The notes: generated by a model not told the origin, from the sequence alone. Shown: positions 16,184-26,678, counted from the first letter of the stretch. The stretch: 64,000 nucleotides of DNA from Chitinophaga sp. XS-30 (GCF_008086345.1 NZ_CP043006.1:2540032-2604031), one strand, 5' to 3'. Made by a program: numbers and translations.

Positions 16184-19100
16184 ATGAAGGGGCATTTACC
16201 ACTTCCTGGACGAAGTATGCGTGCAGGTACCAGAATTATTGTGTCATTACTGGTCTGTTTTGTGATGACAGGGATCCCTTCCGGCTATGGTCAGAACAGG
16301 CAGGCGCAGCATAGCATCACGTTGGATGCCGACAGTGCGTCGGTTGCTGATGTACTGCTTAAAGTACAGCAGCAGGGGCATTTTCGGTTTGTTTACAGCA
16401 ATGGTTTATTGGATGACAAACGTCTGATCAGCATTCACTTGAAAAATGGCAGCCTCCGGCAATTAATGGACATCGTTCTCCGGGATAGCGACCTCATCTT
16501 CGAGGTAAAGGAAAACGGGATCGTGCTATTGAAAAAGCCGGCTGTTGAAAAAAAATCTCCTGCCGCAGGCAGCCAGAAGATCAGCGGTACAGTAAAAGAC
16601 AGCAGTGGCACTGCTTTGCCGGGGGTGTCTGTGACCGTAAAAGGAAAGGCCAATATTGGCACTACCACTGATATGAATGGAGGTTTTTTCCTTGAGGTAC
16701 CGGGAAATGATGCCGTACTGGTATTCAGCATGGTTGGTTTTAATCCGCGGGAGATTGCGCTGTCAGATCAAACCTCCATTGATATCAGGCTTGCTGCAGC
16801 CCCTTATCATCTTGACGAAGCGGTAATTGTTGCTTTCGGCAAGCAGAAGAAGACCGATGTTGTTGGCGCTGTCACGTCTATTAATCCTTCCGAATTAAAA
16901 GTGCCTTCCAGCAATTTAACTACAGCATTGGCCGGCAGGATAGCGGGGTTGATCGCTTATCAGCGTTCGGGCGAACCCGGCGCCGATAACGCAAGTTTTT
17001 TTATCAGGGGGGTTACTACGTTTGGCTATAAGAAAGATCCGCTCATCCTGATTGACGGGGTAGAAGTAACAACAACCGACCTTGCAAGATTGCAGGTTGA
17101 TGATATTGCTAATTTTTCTATTCTGAAAGATGCCACAGCTACAGCTTTATACGGCGCCCGGGGCGCCAACGGCGTCATCCTTATCAGCACCAAACAAGGG
17201 AAGGAAGGCAGACCTGTTTATTCCATCAGGTTGGAGAACTCTCTTTCAGAACCTACACAAAATATCAAACTAGCCGATCCTGTTACCTATATGCGGCTGG
17301 CGAATGAGGCCACCCTCACCCGGAATCCGCTGGGTATTACAACTTACAGCCGGGAAAAAATAGACAATACGATTGCCGGCACAAATAAATATGCTTATCC
17401 CGCTACGGACTGGCTTAAAGTGCTGTTCAAGGATCACACTATGAACCAGCGGATGGACGCCAATGTAAGCGGCGGCGCATCTGTGGCCAGATATTATGTG
17501 TCGGCTGCCTTTACGCAGGATAATGGTATACTTAACGTTCCCAAACTGAATAACTTCAACAACAATATTGATCTTAAGACGTATTCTATCCGCTCCAATG
17601 TGGATGTCAACCTCACCAGGTCTACGCTGCTGATCACAAGGATCTCGGGGAGCTTCCAGGATTATGTAGGACCCATTAACGGGGGGACGCAGGTGTATAA
17701 CGAGATCATGCACGCTAACCCGGTACTGTTTCCCGCTTTTTATGAGCCGGATGAGGCAAATATGTTCACACATCATATTTTGTTCGGAAATTATGGAACA
17801 GGAAATTATGTGAATCCTTATGCGAATATGGTAAAGGGATATAAAACCTATACCACATCCACCATAAACGCGCAGGCGGAGCTAAGGCAAAAGCTGGATC
17901 TTATTACTTCAGGATTGTCTTTCAACGCTATGGTAAACACCAGCAGGTATGCTTACTCGGATATTACCCGCTCCTATACGCCGTTTTTTTATAGCCTGGG
18001 CAGTTATGACAAAGGGAGCGATAGCTATGTGCTCAACCCAATTAATCCTGATGCAGGCACGGAATACCTGAATTATCCTGCCGGTGGAGGCAGAAAACTG
18101 ATAACAACATCTGTCTATTTTCAGGGAATACTTAATTACAGCAGAACTTTTAACAATAAACACGGCCTGAGCGGCAGCCTGGTTTACCAGGCGCAAAATA
18201 GTATTTCGGGGGACTTCACAAGCCTGGAAACGTCTCTACCCGCCAGGAACCTGGGCATTTCAGGAAGGGCCACCTATAACTATGATCAACGGTATTATGT
18301 GGAGTATAATTTTGGATATAACGGTTCTGAGCGATTTGACAAAAAACATCGTTTTGGCTACTTCCCTTCCGCCGGTGTTGCATGGAATGTTTCCAACGAG
18401 GAATTCTGGAGAAAGAAACTCATCGGCACGGTTACAAATCTTAAATTAAGGGCCACCTATGGCCTGGTTGGTAATGATGCCATCGGTAGTGCGATGGACA
18501 GGTTCTTCTACCTTTCCGAAGTGAACATGAATGACGGTTCAAAAGGCAGCGCTTTCGGCTCCGTTATAGGCAACCTCTATCGCAGGAACGGTATCAGCGT
18601 GCTGCGTTATGCCAATCCGGACATTACCTGGGAGATCGCACATCAGACGAACATCGGGCTCGATATGAGCTTATGGAATAAATTGAATGTCACGCTCGAT
18701 GCATACAGCACCTACAGATCGAATATATTGATGGTAAGGGCATCTATCCCCAGTACTATGGGACTGGCCAATATTCCCAGCGCAAACATCGGAGCCGCCA
18801 CATCCAGAGGGCTAGATGCCTCTTTGGATTTTAACCAGCCCATCAATAAAGATTGGTGGATACAGGGCCGGGCAAACTTTACGCTGGCCATGAGCAAGTA
18901 TGACAAATATGAAGAACCTGCCTATGAAAACGAGCCGTGGCTATCGAGGGTAGGATATTCTTTGTCCCAGCGCTGGGGATACATCGGAGAACGATTGTTT
19001 ATTGACGATAAAGACGTTGCCAATTCGCCGGCTCAGACATTTGGCACGTATGGCGCCGGTGATATTAAATACAGGGACATCAACAGAGACGGGCAGATCA

Positions 19101-19615
19101 CCTCGCTGGATAAAGTGCCCATAGGATATCCCACCGATCCTGAGATCGTTTATGGTTTCGGATTATCCTTCGGGTACAAATCAATTGATTTTTCCGCATT
19201 CTTCCAGGGGCAGTCAAGATCCTCTTTTTTCATCAACTCCACTACTACCGCACCATTTGCGGATAATAACGCCCTTTTGAAAGCATATGCTGATGATCAC
19301 TGGTCTGAAGACAACAGGAACATTTATGCGTTGTGGCCGCGATTGAGCCCTGATGTAAATATAAATAATGCACAACCGAGTACCTGGTGGCAGCGCAATG
19401 GAAAATTCATGAGATTAAAACAGCTGGAGATCGGGTATTCTCTTTCAAAAAACCTGATGAATAAATTGAAGCTGAAGACATTTCGTTTTTATGTGAACGG
19501 GAGCAACCTGTTCTCCCTCTCTTCCTTCAGGTTATGGGATATTGAAATGGCCGGCAATGGGCTGGGCTATCCTTTGCAGCGTGTTGTCAATGCAGGTGTT
19601 CAGACGTCATTTTAA
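16184..19615 (+). CDS. SusC/RagA-family TonB-linked outer-membrane receptor with STN domain (locus 1)
   Basis: 1143 residues. Signal peptide to about 37, then an STN (secretin/TonB short N-terminal) domain at about 43-117, which is the signalling arm to FecR. A carboxypeptidase-regulatory-like domain lies at about 132-207 and a plug from about 208, with FFIRGVTTFG, PLILIDGVEV and ALYGARGANGVI. The 22-strand barrel follows and ends in a terminal Phe. It imports a ligand held by SusD, using TonB energy. The STN domain predicts that ligand binding switches on this locus through FecR and the sigma factor. No glycosidase nearby identifies the ligand. Confidence 0.95.
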   Translation: MKGHLPLPGRSMRAGTRIIVSLLVCFVMTGIPSGYGQNRQAQHSITLDADSASVADVLLKVQQQGHFRFVYSNGLLDDKRLISIHLKNGSLRQLMDIVLRDSDLIFEVKENGIVLLKKPAVEKKSPAAGSQKISGTVKDSSGTALPGVSVTVKGKANIGTTTDMNGGFFLEVPGNDAVLVFSMVGFNPREIALSDQTSIDIRLAAAPYHLDEAVIVAFGKQKKTDVVGAVTSINPSELKVPSSNLTTALAGRIAGLIAYQRSGEPGADNASFFIRGVTTFGYKKDPLILIDGVEVTTTDLARLQVDDIANFSILKDATATALYGARGANGVILISTKQGKEGRPVYSIRLENSLSEPTQNIKLADPVTYMRLANEATLTRNPLGITTYSREKIDNTIAGTNKYAYPATDWLKVLFKDHTMNQRMDANVSGGASVARYYVSAAFTQDNGILNVPKLNNFNNNIDLKTYSIRSNVDVNLTRSTLLITRISGSFQDYVGPINGGTQVYNEIMHANPVLFPAFYEPDEANMFTHHILFGNYGTGNYVNPYANMVKGYKTYTTSTINAQAELRQKLDLITSGLSFNAMVNTSRYAYSDITRSYTPFFYSLGSYDKGSDSYVLNPINPDAGTEYLNYPAGGGRKLITTSVYFQGILNYSRTFNNKHGLSGSLVYQAQNSISGDFTSLETSLPARNLGISGRATYNYDQRYYVEYNFGYNGSERFDKKHRFGYFPSAGVAWNVSNEEFWRKKLIGTVTNLKLRATYGLVGNDAIGSAMDRFFYLSEVNMNDGSKGSAFGSVIGNLYRRNGISVLRYANPDITWEIAHQTNIGLDMSLWNKLNVTLDAYSTYRSNILMVRASIPSTMGLANIPSANIGAATSRGLDASLDFNQPINKDWWIQGRANFTLAMSKYDKYEEPAYENEPWLSRVGYSLSQRWGYIGERLFIDDKDVANSPAQTFGTYGAGDIKYRDINRDGQITSLDKVPIGYPTDPEIVYGFGLSFGYKSIDFSAFFQGQSRSSFFINSTTTAPFADNNALLKAYADDHWSEDNRNIYALWPRLSPDVNINNAQPSTWWQRNGKFMRLKQLEIGYSLSKNLMNKLKLKTFRFYVNGSNLFSLSSFRLWDIEMAGNGLGYPLQRVVNAGVQTSF

Positions 19616-19640
19616 ATTTTGATCTATTAAAGTCATCAAT

Positions 19641-21560
19641 ATGAGCGTACAGAAACTTTTGATTTTCCTGGCTATTCCCTGTTTGATCTTCGGCTCCTGC
19701 AGGAAATATCTGGATGTTGTTCCCGATGATGTGGCTACCATTGATTATGCTTTCAGGCAAAGATCAACGGCGGAACAATATTTATTTACCTGTTATTCCT
19801 ACATGCCCAATCATGGTGATGTATCTACTAACCCGGCATTCATGGCCGGAGACGAATTGTGGTTTTATTACCCGTATGCCATTCCGGGGTACACCGTCAA
19901 TGTTTCTTCCTGGGAAATAGCCAGGGGAAATCAAAGCGTAACCGCACCGCTTGTGAGCTACTGGAATGGAAGCAATGGCGCCTCTAAATTGTTCCAGGGC
20001 ATCAGGGACTGCAATATCTTCCTGGAGAACATCCCCAATGTACCTGGTATGGACCAGTATGAGAAGGACCAATGGTCAGCAGAAGCGATTTTTCTTAAAG
20101 CCTATTACCACTGGTGGCTGCTGCACCTCTATGGCCCCATACCGGTTATCGACAAAAATCTCCCTATCAACGCTTCCCAGGAGGAGGTGCAGGTAGAAAG
20201 AATGCCGGTGGATTCCTGCTTTAATTATGTGGTCAGAACAATGGATAGTGCCATGGTCAATCTCCCGGATCGCATCCAGAACGAAACGGTCGAGATGGGC
20301 AGGATCACCATACCCATAGCCATGGCCATTAAAGCGCGTATTTTGGTGACTGCGGCCAGTCCATTGTTCAATGGCAATACGGCCTATTCCAATTTCAAAA
20401 GCAAATCGGGAAATACATTTTTTAATCAGACGTTCGATCCCGGGAAATGGGAAAAAGCAATGATCGCATGTAAAGACGCCATTGATATTTGTTCCGGACA
20501 GGGCTACAAACTGAACCATTTTGCTCCCCCTGTTTCCTATAACCTGCCTCCTGACCTGCAAACGGAAATGGATATAAGGACTGCCGTTACTGATAATATC
20601 AATTCAGAAGTTATCTGGAGAAATACGAACAGCCTGGCCAATATGATCCAGAATATGGCACAGCCCCGGATCAATAGTGCCAACAGCACTAATTTCAGCT
20701 TTTGGGGCATTTCTGCGGTTCCCCTGAACATCGTCAATATGTTCTATACGAAGAATGGTGTACCGATCACGGAAGACAGAACGCTGGACTTTACCACGAG
20801 AGGAGCAAGCACCCGTGTGGCAACCGCGGATGAGCAGTATCAGATCCAGCCGGACTATACCACTGCTGCTATCAATTTCGACAGGGAGCCCCGTTTTTAT
20901 GCCGACCTGGGATTCGACGGTTCTATCCTGTTCGGCAACGGGAACCAGACGATCACCGCCCTTAACCACCTGGAGGCCAAACAGGGGCAGTATTCCGGTT
21001 GGCAGGGGACGCCGAACAATTACAACATTACCGGGTATTGGCCGGTGAAGGTCGTCAATTACCAGAATGTGATGTCCACCGCCACTTCCTATACGATAAC
21101 CCCTTATGCCTGGCCGGTGATAAGAATGGCCGATCTCTACCTCTTGTACGCAGAAGCATTGAATGAAGTGAACGGTCCGTCTGCTGAAGCCCGTAGCTGG
21201 ATCGACCAGGTCCGTGAGAGGGCCGGGATACCTCCCGTGAGCGATGCCTGGATGAATTATTCGAACAATCCTTCGAAGTACACCACAAAGGAGGGCTTAC
21301 GGGAGATCATACACCGGGAGCGCCTGATCGAGCTGGCCTTTGAAGGGCAGCGGTTCTGGGACCTGAGAAGGTGGAAGGAGGCTGAAAAGACCTGGCAGGG
21401 GCCCATTCAGGGCTGGGATATCGCCAAGTCGGATGTGCTGGGTTACTACCAGGTGACGACATTGTTCAACCGCACATTCCAGATCAGGGATTATTTCTGG
21501 CCTATTGCCGAAGCCGATCTGCTGGTGAATAAGAACCTGGTTCAGAATCCGGGATGGTGA
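19641..21560 (+). CDS. SusD/RagB-family surface lipoprotein (locus 1)
   Basis: 639 residues with a lipoprotein signal ending FGSC (Cys20), followed by KYLDVVPDD, a typical SusD start. TPR-like helices form the core. The C-terminal SusD signature appears as IIHRERLIELAFEGQRFWDLRRWK. It forms the lid over the SusC barrel and binds ligand at the cell surface. The gene starts 25 bases after susC and is cotranscribed. At 639 residues it is longer than many SusD proteins, suggesting extra loops around the binding face. Confidence 0.95.
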   Translation: MSVQKLLIFLAIPCLIFGSCRKYLDVVPDDVATIDYAFRQRSTAEQYLFTCYSYMPNHGDVSTNPAFMAGDELWFYYPYAIPGYTVNVSSWEIARGNQSVTAPLVSYWNGSNGASKLFQGIRDCNIFLENIPNVPGMDQYEKDQWSAEAIFLKAYYHWWLLHLYGPIPVIDKNLPINASQEEVQVERMPVDSCFNYVVRTMDSAMVNLPDRIQNETVEMGRITIPIAMAIKARILVTAASPLFNGNTAYSNFKSKSGNTFFNQTFDPGKWEKAMIACKDAIDICSGQGYKLNHFAPPVSYNLPPDLQTEMDIRTAVTDNINSEVIWRNTNSLANMIQNMAQPRINSANSTNFSFWGISAVPLNIVNMFYTKNGVPITEDRTLDFTTRGASTRVATADEQYQIQPDYTTAAINFDREPRFYADLGFDGSILFGNGNQTITALNHLEAKQGQYSGWQGTPNNYNITGYWPVKVVNYQNVMSTATSYTITPYAWPVIRMADLYLLYAEALNEVNGPSAEARSWIDQVRERAGIPPVSDAWMNYSNNPSKYTTKEGLREIIHRERLIELAFEGQRFWDLRRWKEAEKTWQGPIQGWDIAKSDVLGYYQVTTLFNRTFQIRDYFWPIAEADLLVNKNLVQNPGW

Positions 21561-21592
21561 TCATCTATACAATAATTATCTAAAAACTTCAC

Positions 21593-22780
21593 ATGATGTT
21601 TTTCAATAAAATCCAATTGTGCCTTGTCATTATTTCATTTGGCATGATCATTACAGGATGTAAAGAAGAAAAAGTTGAACCGCTTCCGAATTCCGGCTCA
21701 GCCATTCCCTTGCCCGTAACAGACCTGAAGGTGGCAAATCTGCATGGCGGGGCAAAGATCACGTACACCGTACCGCCCGATCCCAACCTGTTGTATGTTG
21801 AAGCAGTCTGGAAACATAAAGGGATTAACCGGAATGCCAAATCCTCGTATTATGCCAATACCCTTACGCTTCAGGGATTTGGCGATACAAGTGAATGCGA
21901 AGTTAAAGTGTATTCCGTCAGCAAAAGTGAGAAAAGATCAGATCCCTTAACGGTTACAGTCAACCCGTTGAGCGCTCCCGTACAGGAAGTGTACAGGAGC
22001 CTGACGGTTAAGCCGGACTTTGGCGGCATTAATGTCGGATTCATCAATGATACCCGGGGCGATGTGGTGATAACAGTGCTGACCCAGGATTCAACAGGCA
22101 AACTGGCGCCCGCAGATGCCTTTTATACCAATCTCGCGAGAGACTCCTTCTCGGTCCGTGGATTTGATGCCTCTCCCAGGGTTTTCGGGGTCTTCGTGAA
22201 GGATAGATGGGACAATCTTTCCGATACCCTGTATAGCACACAAACGCCGTTCTTCGAACTGCTGCTGGATAAATCCCGGTTCAGGGAAGTCAATCCCTAT
22301 CCCGGGGACGTGAATGCGCAGATCTATTCGGGTAATTATCCCATGCGCAATTTATGGGATAGCAAGACAAACACCATCTATGTGACAGCTCAGGGATTGG
22401 GGTTACCCCAGAGCTTTACGGTCGATCTGGGCGTAACGGCCAAATTAAGCCGGATGAAATATTTCCAGCGTATGAGCGCCGCATTTTATTTTACTTCCGG
22501 CACACCGGAGATCTTCGATATCTATGGGTCCAACGATCCTGCTCCGGATGGCAGCTGGGACAGCTGGACGCTGCTGCAGCACTGTGTCTCGAAGAAACCG
22601 TCGGGACTTCCGTTAGGCACGGTTTCCAATGACGATGTTGCTTATGCCCAGGCCGGGGAGGACTTCAGTTTCCCGCTGGGCGCCGAACCCTACCGGTACC
22701 TGCGGTTCAAGGTCCTGAAATCCTATGGAAATGCAACAAATATCACTTTTTCCGAGCTGACATTCTGGGGCGCGTATTAG
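21593..22780 (+). CDS. DUF4959/DUF5126/DUF5000-type surface lipoprotein (locus 1)
   Basis: 395 residues, lipoprotein signal with TGC (Cys23) and a KEEKVEP linker. The order appears to be an Ig-like DUF4959 domain (about 40-130), a second Ig-like DUF5126 domain (about 130-235) and a discoidin-like DUF5000 domain (about 240-395, with DIYGSNDPAPDGSW and a final FSELTFWG). The last is typical of F5/8 type C carbohydrate-binding folds. It is a surface binding protein that would help SusCD capture ligand. In operon order it follows susD by 32 bases. Confidence 0.85.
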   Translation: MMFFNKIQLCLVIISFGMIITGCKEEKVEPLPNSGSAIPLPVTDLKVANLHGGAKITYTVPPDPNLLYVEAVWKHKGINRNAKSSYYANTLTLQGFGDTSECEVKVYSVSKSEKRSDPLTVTVNPLSAPVQEVYRSLTVKPDFGGINVGFINDTRGDVVITVLTQDSTGKLAPADAFYTNLARDSFSVRGFDASPRVFGVFVKDRWDNLSDTLYSTQTPFFELLLDKSRFREVNPYPGDVNAQIYSGNYPMRNLWDSKTNTIYVTAQGLGLPQSFTVDLGVTAKLSRMKYFQRMSAAFYFTSGTPEIFDIYGSNDPAPDGSWDSWTLLQHCVSKKPSGLPLGTVSNDDVAYAQAGEDFSFPLGAEPYRYLRFKVLKSYGNATNITFSELTFWGAY

Positions 22781-22820
22781 GGATAAAGCAAGAAATCTAA
22801 AACACGTAAAATCAAAGTTC

Positions 22821-23501
22821 ATGCAACAACCGAAGTATAAAAGATATGGTATCGCCTGTCTCATTCTTTTTGCTGTCATGTCATGCAGCAAGATGAATTC
22901 CACCTATGAACAGTTTATTAAAGATGGACCTATCGTGTATCCCGGACGGGCCGATTCTGTGCAGGCATTTGCAGGCAATGGAAGGGTGCTGCTCACCTGG
23001 GCGATCCCTTCGGATCAAAATATCACAGGTTATAAGGTGTTCTGGAATTTTGGGGCGGACTCCCTTTCCCTTCCGGGAACCAAACCGGCCGGGGAGGATT
23101 CGGTTATGGTGTATATTGACAGCCTGCGTGAAGGGACATACAATTTTACCGTTTACTCCTACGATAAGGACGGCCACAGATCGGTAGGCACCAATGTCAC
23201 AGGGAGCGTGTATGGTCCGGTCTTTTTATCAACGATCTCCAACAGGCCTATCCGGACAATGGAAAAGGATGTTCCTGCGTCTTCCATCATTGTTGCCTGG
23301 GTAGGGCTGGATTCAAGATGCCTGGGAACGAAATGGGTTTATACCGGCACCGATGGATTGCCCGGGAGCTTTTTTTCAGCCATCGGAGACAGCACCATCA
23401 TTACTTCCTGTGATGTTACGCAGCCGATATCATATAGAAGCCTGTTCCTTCCGGAGCCCGCTGCAATAGACACTTTTTATACAGATTTTAAATCATTGTA
23501 A
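22821..23501 (+). CDS. DUF4998-domain surface lipoprotein (locus 1)
   Basis: 226 residues, lipoprotein signal with MSC (Cys22). The stretch after it (FIKDGPIVYPGRADSV, then GRVLLTWAIP and ITGYKVFWN) fits DUF4998, a fibronectin-III-like domain often next to DUF4959 proteins in Bacteroidota Sus-like loci. It is probably surface-exposed and a ligand-binding accessory. Its TAA stop shares one base with the ATG of the phosphoesterase gene, so the two are translationally coupled. Confidence 0.82.
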   Translation: MQQPKYKRYGIACLILFAVMSCSKMNSTYEQFIKDGPIVYPGRADSVQAFAGNGRVLLTWAIPSDQNITGYKVFWNFGADSLSLPGTKPAGEDSVMVYIDSLREGTYNFTVYSYDKDGHRSVGTNVTGSVYGPVFLSTISNRPIRTMEKDVPASSIIVAWVGLDSRCLGTKWVYTGTDGLPGSFFSAIGDSTIITSCDVTQPISYRSLFLPEPAAIDTFYTDFKSL

Positions 23502-25087
23502 TGAAGAAAGTATTTTATCTCTTAGTACTGATTTTGTTTAAGACCGGCGTTGCGACAGCTCAAAATACGGCTACCGGTTATGTATTTCATGATGCGAATG
23601 GCGATGGTAAAAAAGGGACCCGGGAAAAAGGCATTCCCCGGGTTGCCGTAAGCAATGGCGTGCAGGTAGTGTTAACTGACGAAAAGGGAAAGTATGCGTT
23701 GCCGGTCACGGACAATACGACCATCTTTGTCATTAAACCTTCGGGATATCGTGTTCCCGTGAATAGCCAGAACCTGCCTCAGTTTTATTATATCCATAAA
23801 CCCAAGGGATCGCCTGCATTTACATACAAGGGGGTCGATCCAACCGGTCCGCTGCCAGCGTCGATCGATTTTGCATTGATGCCGCAGCAGGAAAGCGATA
23901 ACTTCAAATTCCTCGTATTTGGTGATCCCCAGGCGAACGACAATACGGAACTGGGTTATTATGAGAACGACATCATATCGGAAGTGAAAGGAGTGAAGGA
24001 TGTTGCTTTCGGTCTGACTATGGGCGATCTGGTGCAGCAAAATCTCAACCAGCATAAAGACTATGCAGCCATCACGGCAAAAGCAGGAATACCCTGGTAC
24101 AATGTCATCGGCAACCATGACCTGAATGCAGACTGTGAAGTGGATTCGCTGAATCATGAAACCTTTTCCGCTACTTTCGGACCGGTGGATTACTCTTTCA
24201 ATTATGGCAAAGCGCATGTCATTGTCCTGAACAACAATATTTTCCCTATTAAGCCGATGGGGGAGAGACCCCGTCTGCGGGCAGGCTTCAGACCTTATCA
24301 GCTGGAGTTTATAAAGAACGATCTGAAGTTCGTGGATACCGGCAAGCTGGTGATACTGGCTTTTCACTGTCCCCTCATGGGCCTTCACGACAGTGCTTTA
24401 AAAGTGCCTGAGCGCAGCAGGTTCTTTGAGATATTGCGGAACTATCCTCACGTTTTTTCCCTTGCAGGGCATAGCCATCAGCTCAACCAGAACTTTTTCA
24501 CCGAAAAAGATGGCTGGTTTGGCGTACAGCCTTATCATGAGCTGGACGCAGGCGCCACCTGCGGCAACTGGTATTCGGGCAAGGTAAATGAAAAAGGGTT
24601 CCTTGAAGGCATGATGAGCAATGGCACACCGAGGGGATATATTTATCTCAACGTTACGGGTAACCAGTACACTGCCGATTACAAAGTGGCCGGGAAGCCT
24701 GCGGACTACCAGATCAGGCTATATCACAGAAAAGTGCTCACTCCCATCTGGTGGGATGGAAGAGGGCATATTTATGCCAATTTCTTTATGGGGTATAAAG
24801 GTGCTAAACTGGAATGCCGTATAGACGACGGCAAATGGAAACGCATGCGGTATTCAGAAGCGCCTGATCCCTATTATCTTGCTCAAAACACTAAATGGGA
24901 TGAGAGCGATACGCTCTTCAAAGGCCGCCGCCCAACGGAATCAGCAGATTGTAAACATCTGTGGACGGCTCCGCTGCCCTGTAATCTGGGTATCGGAACA
25001 CATCAGATAGAAGTAAGGGCGACAGATATGTTTGGCAGAACATTTGTTCAGAAGAGTTCGTACCGGATTGAAGAACCAATACTTTAA
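23501..25087 (+). CDS. Secreted calcineurin-like metallophosphoesterase (locus 1)
   Basis: 528 residues with a signal peptide (to about 20). An N-terminal SdrD-B/Cna-B-like domain (about 25-110) starts with a calcium-loop pattern DANGDGKKGTREKG. The metallophosphatase core (about 135-335) has GDPQ with Asp142, MGDL with Asp176, GNHD at 204-207, FHCP with His289 and GHSH at 323-326. A C-terminal domain (about 360-528) is the one usual for this secreted group. The dinuclear metal site should hydrolyse a phosphomono- or diester outside the cytoplasm. As the only enzyme in the locus, it suggests a phosphorylated ligand, which is inference. Last gene before a strong terminator. Confidence 0.9.
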   Translation: MKKVFYLLVLILFKTGVATAQNTATGYVFHDANGDGKKGTREKGIPRVAVSNGVQVVLTDEKGKYALPVTDNTTIFVIKPSGYRVPVNSQNLPQFYYIHKPKGSPAFTYKGVDPTGPLPASIDFALMPQQESDNFKFLVFGDPQANDNTELGYYENDIISEVKGVKDVAFGLTMGDLVQQNLNQHKDYAAITAKAGIPWYNVIGNHDLNADCEVDSLNHETFSATFGPVDYSFNYGKAHVIVLNNNIFPIKPMGERPRLRAGFRPYQLEFIKNDLKFVDTGKLVILAFHCPLMGLHDSALKVPERSRFFEILRNYPHVFSLAGHSHQLNQNFFTEKDGWFGVQPYHELDAGATCGNWYSGKVNEKGFLEGMMSNGTPRGYIYLNVTGNQYTADYKVAGKPADYQIRLYHRKVLTPIWWDGRGHIYANFFMGYKGAKLECRIDDGKWKRMRYSEAPDPYYLAQNTKWDESDTLFKGRRPTESADCKHLWTAPLPCNLGIGTHQIEVRATDMFGRTFVQKSSYRIEEPIL

Positions 25088-25130
25088 CAGATAATAATAA
25101 CCAGGCTGACAAAAGCCGGTATCCTTCAAA

Positions 25131-25172
25131 AAAAGCCGTCTCCCGAGGTCTGGACCCCGGGAGACGGCTTTT
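25131..25172. terminator. Bidirectional intrinsic terminator between locus 1 and pyk
   Basis: A perfect 15-bp stem (25131-25145 with 25158-25172), flanked by A-run and T-run, with a 12-base loop. It serves the phosphoesterase gene on plus and pyk on minus. Confidence 0.93.
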
Positions 25173-25190
25173 GAATTGTCAAATATTTTA

Positions 25191-26678
25191 TCAGGACACT
25201 TTCGTGATCTTCAGCATATTCGTCGGTGCATGCTCTTTGATTGGCGTGCTGCCTGTATTCACCACTACATCATTCTCTTTCACAAAACCCCTTTCTTTCA
25301 GGATGTTGATCTGGTCACGGATGATATCGTCCAGGCTTTCTTCTTCGCCGTAGTAGAATGCGCGAACACCCCAGCTCAGGCTCAGCTGGTTCACCAGGGA
25401 CTGCTCTTTCGTGAAAATGAACAGCGGTGATTTCGGGCGGTAGCTGGAGAGCATGAAGCCGGTGTAGCCGGATTGGGTCATGCCGATGAGCGCATCGGAT
25501 TCCAGGTCTTCCGCGATCTTGCAGGCATTGTAGCACAGCGCATCACTGAGGAAGGAAGGGGAGTGCCGGTGCGGGATCAGGTTGCGGTTATAGATGATGT
25601 CTTCTTTTTCCACTTCGCCGATGATCTTCCGCATGGTCTGAATAACGAGGGTGGGGTGCATGCCGGTGGCGGTCTCGCCGCTCAGCATCACGGCATCAGC
25701 GCCTTCCAGTACGGCATTGGCCACGTCCGTGATCTCGCTGCGGTTCGGGCGGCTGCGGTCTATCATGCTTTCCATCATCTGCGTAGCCACAATAACGGGC
25801 TTTGCACGGTGGATACACTTGCGGATGATATCTTTCTGGATCATGGGGATCTGCTCTACGGGCAGCTCCACACCCAGGTCGCCACGCGCGATCATGACGC
25901 CGTCGCTTTCCCAGATGATCTCTTTCAGGTTCTGGATCGCCTCCGGTTTCTCGATCTTGGAAATGATCTTCATTTTGGAATTGCGTTCTTTCAGGCGTTT
26001 ACGCAGCAGACCAAGGTCTTTTACATTACGCACGAAGGACAGGGCAACCCAGTCGCATTCCTGGTCGATGATAAACTCCAGGTCTATCACATCCTTTTCG
26101 GTCAGCGCGGGAAGGGACACTTTCGTGTCGGGCAGGTTGAAGCCTTTCTTGGAAGAAAGGATGCCACCCAGCAGCACTTCCGCTTTGATCATCTGATCGG
26201 GCGTTATTTCCCTTACGACGGTTTCGATCTTGCCGTCATCCAGCAGTATCTTCTGGCCGGGGCGCACATCTTTATGCAGGTCGTGGTAAGACACATAGAT
26301 CTTTTCCATGGTGCCTACGCATTTTTCCTGTGTAAAGGTGAGTATGTCGCCTGCTTTCAGCGGCAGCGCATTGTTGGCGATCTCGCCCACACGCAGCTTC
26401 GGGCCTTGCAGGTCCGCCAGGATGGCGATGTTGTAAGGTTCTTTGTTATTGATCTCGCGGATGTAACCGATGATCCGCAGTTTATCCTCATGGTTGCCAT
26501 GGGAGAAATTGAGCCGGAATACGTTTACGCCTGCTTTTACGAGCTCCAATAATTTCTCATAGGTATCACAGGCTGGCCCTACTGTTGCTACGATCTTCGT
26601 TTTTTGCTTTGCATGCGCCAAACCGGCTTGATTGTCCATTTCTTTATGAAAGTATTTGGACAGGTCTTTTGTACTCAT
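25191..26678 (-). CDS. pyk: Pyruvate kinase
   Basis: 495 residues, normal bacterial length. The N-terminal KTKIVATVGPAC block, the phosphate-binding FSHG motif, the active-site KIEKPEAI segment and the signature MIARGDLGVEL are all present. MLSGETATG and a C-terminal allosteric domain follow. It makes pyruvate and ATP from phosphoenolpyruvate and ADP in the cytoplasm. It starts 10 bases after the pfkA stop, so the two glycolytic control enzymes form an operon. Confidence 0.97.
   Translation of the reverse strand: MSTKDLSKYFHKEMDNQAGLAHAKQKTKIVATVGPACDTYEKLLELVKAGVNVFRLNFSHGNHEDKLRIIGYIREINNKEPYNIAILADLQGPKLRVGEIANNALPLKAGDILTFTQEKCVGTMEKIYVSYHDLHKDVRPGQKILLDDGKIETVVREITPDQMIKAEVLLGGILSSKKGFNLPDTKVSLPALTEKDVIDLEFIIDQECDWVALSFVRNVKDLGLLRKRLKERNSKMKIISKIEKPEAIQNLKEIIWESDGVMIARGDLGVELPVEQIPMIQKDIIRKCIHRAKPVIVATQMMESMIDRSRPNRSEITDVANAVLEGADAVMLSGETATGMHPTLVIQTMRKIIGEVEKEDIIYNRNLIPHRHSPSFLSDALCYNACKIAEDLESDALIGMTQSGYTGFMLSSYRPKSPLFIFTKEQSLVNQLSLSWGVRAFYYGEEESLDDIIRDQINILKERGFVKENDVVVNTGSTPIKEHAPTNMLKITKVS

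Noticed and set aside
25473..26552. A 359-codon frame antisense to pyk
   Set aside because: pyk motifs are complete on the minus strand; the His/Asp-rich antisense translation is a shadow.
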